From Streptomyces capillispiralis (GTDB lineage Bacteria > Actinomycetota > Actinomycetes > Streptomycetales > Streptomycetaceae): a stretch of 64,000 bases of DNA. Numbering within the stretch: the stretch's first letter is position 1; every line of letters begins with the position of its first letter. Where the stretch lies: contig NZ_VIWV01000001.1 in NCBI RefSeq assembly GCF_007829875.1, positions 7,142,001 through 7,206,000 of the forward strand, written 5' to 3'. Below are positions 59,387-64,000 of this stretch, piece after piece. Below the pieces are notes generated by a model. It made no database searches. It had not been told where the DNA came from and was given only the letters and a program-made list of their open reading frames with translations. The position numbers and the translations under genes are program-made.

Positions 59387-60859
59387 CTACAGGGTGGTGC
59401 GGGCCAGGGGGAGTGCGGCAACGGCGAACGCGTCGGGCTGCTGGTAGTTCAGCCGTCGCAGGTCGACGCCCGAGGTGACGGCGTGGGTCTCGATCTGGGC
59501 GCAGGCGGCGTCCAGGAGGGCGTCGGTCTCGGCGGTGACGGTGACGAGGCCGGTCAGGGCGACGTCCGCGTGTCCGGCGATGAGCTGGCGCTCACGCTGT
59601 TTGACGTCGGCGTACTCGACGGAGTCTTCCTCGCTGTCGACCTGCCCGCGGCGGGCGCGCTCGTTGGCGTCGGCAATGATCGCGGCCTTCTTGCGCTGGA
59701 CGTCCCGCAGCGCGGACTCGAGCCCCTGCGGGACATAGATGAGGGACAGGCTGCGTCGCACGCCGGCCGTGAACATGAGGCCGTGCATGAAACCGGCGTT
59801 CGTCTCGGTGCGGGGCCAGTTCTCCACCCAATACGTGGCGTGCCGTGCGCTGTCGGTGGCGAGGCGGTCGTACTCCTCGACCTGGACGACGGGACCTGCG
59901 GCTGCGGGATCGGCCTCGGCGCGGCCGGTGTCGGACCACTGCTGGAGTGCGGCGAGGGCCCCCGGGTCGTAGGCGGTGCGGATGACGGCGGCGATCTCCC
60001 GCGCGGTCAGCCACCCGGTGACCATCAGTCCGGCGTTGCGGGCCGCCTGGGCGATGGACGCGGTGGTCTGCTCCATGACGGTGAACGCCCCGGGCAGCCC
60101 GCCGCCAGCCTGCGAGATCAGCCGCCGGGCGGCCTTCAGATCGAGGGAGATGGCGAGGTAGGTCTCGTGGGGTGCGGCGGCGGGACCGGCCGAGGCGACC
60201 AGTTCGGAGTAGATCTGGCCGGCGACCGGTGTCTGGGGCTGACCGTTCTGGGCCCAGTGGCGGGTGAGGGTGTCGCCGCTGTCGGGGACGGTGCGTTCCA
60301 GCACCTGCACGGTGGCGATGTGCCCGGTGCGGGCGATGCCTGCGAGCGCGCGTCCCCAGCTGCCCACGTTGTGGTTCTGGGTGGCGGGGTCGAGGAGGGC
60401 GAAGGCGCGGCTGCTGACCCGGGCGATGGCGGTCAGGGTCTGCCGGTGCGGGTCGTGCACGGCCGCGGCGCCGTTGGCGGAGTCGCCGGGTGTGACCACC
60501 TTGAGGGAGGCGGCCGTGCCGGGCAGGTGGAGGATGCCGTCCTGCCGGGGCCGGGTGACGGGCCGGGCGAGCCAGAGCGTCTGGCCGGTGCGTCGGCGCT
60601 GTGCGTAGCGGGTGACGATCGGCGCCCAGTCGATCAGGGAGCGTCCGTGCCGACGGATCACCACGAGCGCACCGGAAGCCGCCCACAGCGGTGCCAGGGC
60701 GACGGCGCCGACCAGCCCGGTGGAGACCACCGTCATCAGCAGCAGCGCCAGCGTGCAGGAAACAAGGACGAGTTGCGGCAGGGAGAGGCCGAGGAGGATG
60801 CCGCGGCGGGACCGGTGCGGAAACTTCACCGTGACCGGAGCGACGGAGAGATCAGTCAA
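59387..60859 (-). CDS. SCO6880-like type IV secretion membrane protein (490 aa)
   Basis: Two adjacent membrane helices near residues 20-65 (ILLGLSLPQLVLVSCTLALL, STGLVGAVALAPLWAASGAL) followed by a large cytoplasmic domain (TRYAQRRRTGQTLWLARPVT, RVSSRAFALLDPATQNHNVG, SLDLKAARRLISQAGGGLPG, EEYDRLATDSARHATYWVEN). This matches the actinobacterial SCO6880 family found in T4SS-like clusters, probably the VirB3-like membrane part joined to a domain related to the VirB4 N-terminus. No P-loop is present; the ATPase is the separate gene at 57335. Confidence 0.82.
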   Translation of the reverse strand: MTDLSVAPVTVKFPHRSRRGILLGLSLPQLVLVSCTLALLLMTVVSTGLVGAVALAPLWAASGALVVIRRHGRSLIDWAPIVTRYAQRRRTGQTLWLARPVTRPRQDGILHLPGTAASLKVVTPGDSANGAAAVHDPHRQTLTAIARVSSRAFALLDPATQNHNVGSWGRALAGIARTGHIATVQVLERTVPDSGDTLTRHWAQNGQPQTPVAGQIYSELVASAGPAAAPHETYLAISLDLKAARRLISQAGGGLPGAFTVMEQTTASIAQAARNAGLMVTGWLTAREIAAVIRTAYDPGALAALQQWSDTGRAEADPAAAGPVVQVEEYDRLATDSARHATYWVENWPRTETNAGFMHGLMFTAGVRRSLSLIYVPQGLESALRDVQRKKAAIIADANERARRGQVDSEEDSVEYADVKQRERQLIAGHADVALTGLVTVTAETDALLDAACAQIETHAVTSGVDLRRLNYQQPDAFAVAALPLARTTL

Positions 60860-60940
60860 GGGGCGGGTCCTGAAGACGCGGGCGGAAACCCGGGGGCGGG
60901 GGTGCAGTACACGCCCCGCCCCCGGTAGACGGACAGGGGA

Positions 60941-62323
60941 TCAGAGGCCGGTCGCAGGCGGCGGCGGTGAGGCCGTCCCGCTGGGCGTGGCGTTCTGTGC
61001 CCCAGGGGACGGCGGTGCGCCCTGCGGCGGCGGGGTCGTGGTCGGCGGCACTGACTGCCAGCCGCCTTGCTGGCCGGACGCGGCGCTCACGCCGGATCCA
61101 CCCGGCCCCGGGCTGCCGCCCACCTGGCCGCTGGTGTCATCCGACACGCTCGTCGGCGCGGGCTGGACGGCCTTCTCCAGGCCGGACTTCATGGCACCGC
61201 CACCGGGCGAGCCGCCCGTTCCGCCACCCTGCGAAGCGTCCTTGCCGCCGCCGCTGTCGCCGGTCGGGTTGGCGGCGATGTCGCCGGGGAATCCGCCTCC
61301 GCCTGCGGCGTCGGGGCCTTGCGCGGCGGCGACACCCGCTCCGGCTGCCGCGCCGCCGGTTCCGGCGGTGGCGGCTGCTGCCGCGGCCTTGCGGGCGACG
61401 TTCTCGGCGTGGGCCTTGGCGATCTGCGCTCCTGCGCCGCCGGCGCGGTGGATGGACTCGCCGTCGGTGCCGTCGGCCGCCCAGTGCACGAACTTGAAGA
61501 CGGCATAGGGGCACAGCAGCACCAGGATCATGATCACGATGCCGGACATGACGTCGGCGAGGGCGGCGATGCCGTCGGTGGCGTCGGTCTTGCCCATGGC
61601 GGCGATGCCGAGCACGAAGATCACAGTCATCAGCAGCTTGCTGACGACGAGGGTGGCGGTGGCTTCGATCCAGCCCTTGCGCCAGCGGCGTGCGACTTCC
61701 CAGCCGCCGCCGGCGGACGCGAAGACGGCCAGGGTGACCATGACGAGGATGCCGACCTTGCGGACCATCATCACGCACCAGTAGAGGAAGGCGCCGATGG
61801 CGGCGCCGAGACCGACGACGACCGGGACGAGCCAGCCGAGTCCGGCCAGGGACCCGATCTGGCTGACCTTCACGATGCGGCGCACGGCCGACTCGATGCT
61901 CAGGTGCGCGGTCTTGAACAGGCCGTCGCTGACGGCGTCGACGACTTCGACGGCGACCGTGGTTAGGGCGATGGCGCAGAACGCGAACAGGACCCCTGAC
62001 ATGGTGCCGGTGAACGCCTGGGTGAGGGCTTGTCCGTCGCGTCTGACGGCGGCCCGGACGAGCTGCGCGCAGAAGGTGGCGACCAGCAGGACCAGGCCCA
62101 ACGGCAGCAGCATCTTGTAGTTGTCGCGGAACCATCCGGCGTTCAGGTCGACCCTCGTGGTGGTGTTGACCGCCTTGGCGGCCAAGTCGGCCGCTGCCGC
62201 AGCCAGCTCACCTGCGGACTTCGCCATCCAGTCACCGATGGCCTTGCCAGGGTCCGAGGCGAAATCGACCGCGTCGCCGACGGCACAGAGCTTGTCCGCC
62301 AGGGGGTAATCACAGAAACCCAC
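60941..62323 (-). CDS. VirB6/TrbL-like polytopic membrane protein (460 aa)
   Basis: An N-terminal soluble stretch (FCDYPLADKLCAVGDAVDFA), then about six membrane helices (MLLPLGLVLLVATFCAQLV, VLFAFCAIALTTVAVEVV, WLVPVVVGLGAAIGAFLYWC, VGILVMVTLAVFASAGGG, KLLMTVIFVLGIAAM, GIVIMILVLLCPYAVFKFV). The last ~150 residues are Gly/Pro/Ser/Ala-rich and disordered. VirB6-type proteins form part of the inner-membrane channel. Followed downstream by the SCO6880-like gene. Confidence 0.85.
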   Translation of the reverse strand: MGFCDYPLADKLCAVGDAVDFASDPGKAIGDWMAKSAGELAAAAADLAAKAVNTTTRVDLNAGWFRDNYKMLLPLGLVLLVATFCAQLVRAAVRRDGQALTQAFTGTMSGVLFAFCAIALTTVAVEVVDAVSDGLFKTAHLSIESAVRRIVKVSQIGSLAGLGWLVPVVVGLGAAIGAFLYWCVMMVRKVGILVMVTLAVFASAGGGWEVARRWRKGWIEATATLVVSKLLMTVIFVLGIAAMGKTDATDGIAALADVMSGIVIMILVLLCPYAVFKFVHWAADGTDGESIHRAGGAGAQIAKAHAENVARKAAAAAATAGTGGAAAGAGVAAAQGPDAAGGGGFPGDIAANPTGDSGGGKDASQGGGTGGSPGGGAMKSGLEKAVQPAPTSVSDDTSGQVGGSPGPGGSGVSAASGQQGGWQSVPPTTTPPPQGAPPSPGAQNATPSGTASPPPPATGL

Positions 62324-62360
62324 GGGGAATTACTCCTCCTTATATCGTGTCAGGCGCGGG

Positions 62361-63056
62361 TCACTGCGTGACGCTCGGAGCGATGGCGGCCAGGGCACAG
62401 TCGTGGCCGGGGCGGCACTGCACGGCGAGGGTCACGGCGCGGTCCTCGGCTCCGCCGCCGCCCTTTTTCCAGGCGATCTGCTGCGTGCCGTTGACGGTGA
62501 CGACGTAGATGTACGCCTCGGTGATCGCCGAGGGGTCCTCGGCGAGGGCCTGCTTGAACGCGCCCGGGTAGTGGCCTTCGGTGACGCGGGCGGTGGCGTG
62601 CTGGTCCTGGTCGGCCATCCGCGACCACAGCAACGGATCAGGGACCTGGCCGGAGACGGACGCCCAGTCGGCGTAGGCGGGCTCTTTGGTCATCCACGCG
62701 CGCATGCCGGCGAGCTGCTGGTCGCGGCTGGTGTCGCGGGTGTCGTAGGACCACAGCATCTGGGCTACTGCCTTGGCGTACGCGACCGGCTCGGCGATCT
62801 GCGGAGGCTTGGGCACGGAACCGGAGTCGGCCTCGGGTTTCGGGGCGGGGGCCTCGGAGGAGGACGGGCTGTGCGTCGCGGCCGGCCCGGCAGCGGTCGG
62901 ATCCCGGTGGGCGTTGCCGCTGCCGGACAGCCAGGCGACGGCTGCGGCGATGGTGAGCAGGACGGTGACGACCAGAGCGACGATGGCGACGCGCCGGTTG
63001 GCCGACCAGCCGACGCCGTAAGAGGACAGCGAGAGGGTGGGGAATCGGTTCCGCAT
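62361..63056 (-). CDS. TcpC-like conjugal transfer protein, single membrane anchor (231 aa)
   Basis: ATG at 63056 overlaps the upstream stop (ATGA). One membrane helix (RVAIVALVVTVLLTIAAAVA) near residues 22-42, a Ser/Pro/Ala linker, then an outside domain (AKAVAQMLWSYDTRDTSRDQ, TEAYIYVVTVNGTQQIAWKK) and two Cys near the C-terminus (QCRPGHDCALA) that could form a disulfide. The layout fits the VirB8/TcpC-type bitopic proteins of Gram-positive conjugation systems. Assigned by layout and position. Confidence 0.72.
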   Translation of the reverse strand: MRNRFPTLSLSSYGVGWSANRRVAIVALVVTVLLTIAAAVAWLSGSGNAHRDPTAAGPAATHSPSSSEAPAPKPEADSGSVPKPPQIAEPVAYAKAVAQMLWSYDTRDTSRDQQLAGMRAWMTKEPAYADWASVSGQVPDPLLWSRMADQDQHATARVTEGHYPGAFKQALAEDPSAITEAYIYVVTVNGTQQIAWKKGGGGAEDRAVTLAVQCRPGHDCALAAIAPSVTQ

Positions 63057-63370
63057 CAGTGAACCTGCGAGCCGAGGGTGGAGAAGAACGCGACGATTCC
63101 GTTCGCGGCGCCGAGGCCGAGGGCGGCGCCCGCGGCGACGACGGCGCCCTTCTTGCCGTTGGCCTCGGCCTGGTGGCCACCGGTGTGGTGGCCCCAGGCC
63201 CACACGCCGAGCGAGACCGCGAGGGCACCGACGACGGCGATGATCCCGAACATGTTGATGCTGTTGACGACGTTCTTCAGCACGCTCAGGCCGGGCAGGC
63301 CGCCGCCCTTGGGCGAGATCCCTGGGTCGTAGGCGAGCTGGATGACGCGGTCTGCGAGAGGGAGGGACAT
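63056..63370 (-). CDS. Small two-helix membrane protein, VirB2/pilin-like (104 aa)
   Basis: Two hydrophobic helices (INMFGIIAVVGALAVSLGVW and GAVVAAGAALGLGAANGIVA) separated by a short hydrophilic loop (HHTGGHQAEANGKKG). This size and layout, upstream of TcpC-like and VirB6-like genes, matches the small DUF6112-like proteins of actinobacterial T4SS clusters, possibly pilin-like. The DUF name is from memory. Confidence 0.7.
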   Translation of the reverse strand: MSLPLADRVIQLAYDPGISPKGGGLPGLSVLKNVVNSINMFGIIAVVGALAVSLGVWAWGHHTGGHQAEANGKKGAVVAAGAALGLGAANGIVAFFSTLGSQVH

Positions 63371-63514
63371 AGGTGTGGCGGGGCTCCTTGCCTACGCGGG
63401 CCAGACGAGGGGCCGGCGAGAAGAGGGGAAGCAGAGGGGGTGGGGAGATGCGCTCGGGGCGCGGGAGATCGCCGCGGCGGCGGCCCGCCCGGGCGGTGCC
63501 CTGGCGGGGTGGCG

Positions 63515-64000
63515 TCAGATGACGCGGCGGGCGGCGAGAATCGTCCAGTCCTTGATCGGGGTGATCCGGACCGGCTTTGATGTGCGCGGTGCCTCGATCA
63601 CGAGGCCCTCGCCGATGTACATGCCGACATGCTCAGGCCGGGCGGCGGTGCCGCGGCTGAAGATGAGGTCACCGGGCTTGAGCTGGGCGGGCGAGACCGC
63701 CTTGCCCTCGTTGACCTGCGTGTACGTGGTGCGGGAGAGCGTGACGCCGGCGTGCGCGTACGCCTGCTGCATCAGCGAGCTGCAGTCGCAGCGGCCCATC
63801 GGGTCCGGGCCGTGGGCGTTGGTGCAGGCTCCGCCCCACTGGTAGAGGGTGCCGAGCTGGTGCATCGCCCACTCGATGGCCTTGCGCGCCTTCGGGTGGG
63901 CGTCCTTGGGGATCTTGTATCCCTTCGGGACGCTGCCCTCGGGGATCGGGCCGAAGCCGGAGCCGTCCTGGCCCGGAGCACACCCGGTGGTGCCGGCGTC
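63515..64000 (-). CDS. NlpC/P60 peptidoglycan hydrolase, 5' end outside window
   Basis: The frame is open to the right edge. The C-terminal ~110 residues are an NlpC/P60 domain: catalytic Cys in GRCDCSSLMQQAYAHAG, His in RPEHVGMYIGEG and a conserved polar stretch VIEAPRTSKPVRITPI. Upstream is CAPGQDGSGFGPIPEGS, a linker typical of VirB1/TcpG-like cell-wall hydrolases, which usually carry an N-terminal lytic transglycosylase domain (outside the window). It should open the cell wall for the transfer channel. About 145 bases without a gene separate it from the pilin-like gene. Confidence 0.85.
   Translation of the reverse strand, partial: DAGTTGCAPGQDGSGFGPIPEGSVPKGYKIPKDAHPKARKAIEWAMHQLGTLYQWGGACTNAHGPDPMGRCDCSSLMQQAYAHAGVTLSRTTYTQVNEGKAVSPAQLKPGDLIFSRGTAARPEHVGMYIGEGLVIEAPRTSKPVRITPIKDWTILAARRVI

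Noticed and set aside
1..64000. tRNA, rRNA, CRISPR array, integrase or attachment site
   Set aside because: I looked for cloverleaf-like segments, regular direct repeats and tyrosine or serine recombinase motifs and found none that I can support.

Overview
The window is very GC-rich, has Streptomyces-type codon use, many overlapping stop/start codons (ATGA, GTGA) and several protein families typical of Streptomyces mobile elements (DUF317 proteins, actinobacterial type IV secretion homologues). It most likely comes from a Streptomyces chromosomal island, integrative conjugative element or large linear plasmid. Almost every gene is on the minus strand.

Layout. (1) 1-25 kb is a defence island: a restriction-modification-like enzyme cut by the window edge (1-2167), a complete class 1 DISARM operon transcribed drmD-drmMI-drmA-drmB-drmC (16720 to 2974), and immediately upstream a complete Wadjet operon jetA-jetB-jetC-jetD (24991 to 17090). 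DISARM restricts phage DNA; Wadjet extrudes and cleaves small circular plasmids. (2) 25-27 kb is a scar: a broken IS110-family transposase, an IS630-family fragment and a remnant of a small actinomycete gene. (3) 27-35.3 kb is the most unusual part. It has lower GC and more relaxed codon use than its surroundings. A six-gene minus-strand operon encodes a 56-residue peptide ending in four contiguous W-x-x triplets, a radical SAM/SPASM maturase, a SAM methyltransferase resembling borosin backbone N-methyltransferases, a QueC-like enzyme, a trypco2-like protein and a trypsin-NTPase-TPR protein. A divergent three-gene operon encodes a formylglycine-enzyme-like protein, a GNAT acetyltransferase and a putative HxD iron oxygenase. 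I read this as a peptide-modification (RiPP) system joined to an NLR-like conflict switch.

(4) 35.4-64 kb is a conjugation module of long translationally coupled operons: a DnaB-N-domain protein, a DNA cytosine methyltransferase, a VirD4-type coupling protein, three DUF317 proteins, a degenerate relaxase-like protein, many unknown proteins, a lipoprotein, and a type IV secretion core (VirB4-like ATPase, SCO6880-like protein, VirB6-like membrane protein, TcpC-like protein, small pilin-like protein, NlpC/P60 hydrolase running off the right edge).

Several genes in the conjugation module are broken by single-base length changes in C or G runs, and several lack a normal start codon. These may be sequencing errors or real decay, and protein predictions there should be read with that in mind. 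No tRNA, rRNA, CRISPR array or recognisable integrase was seen.
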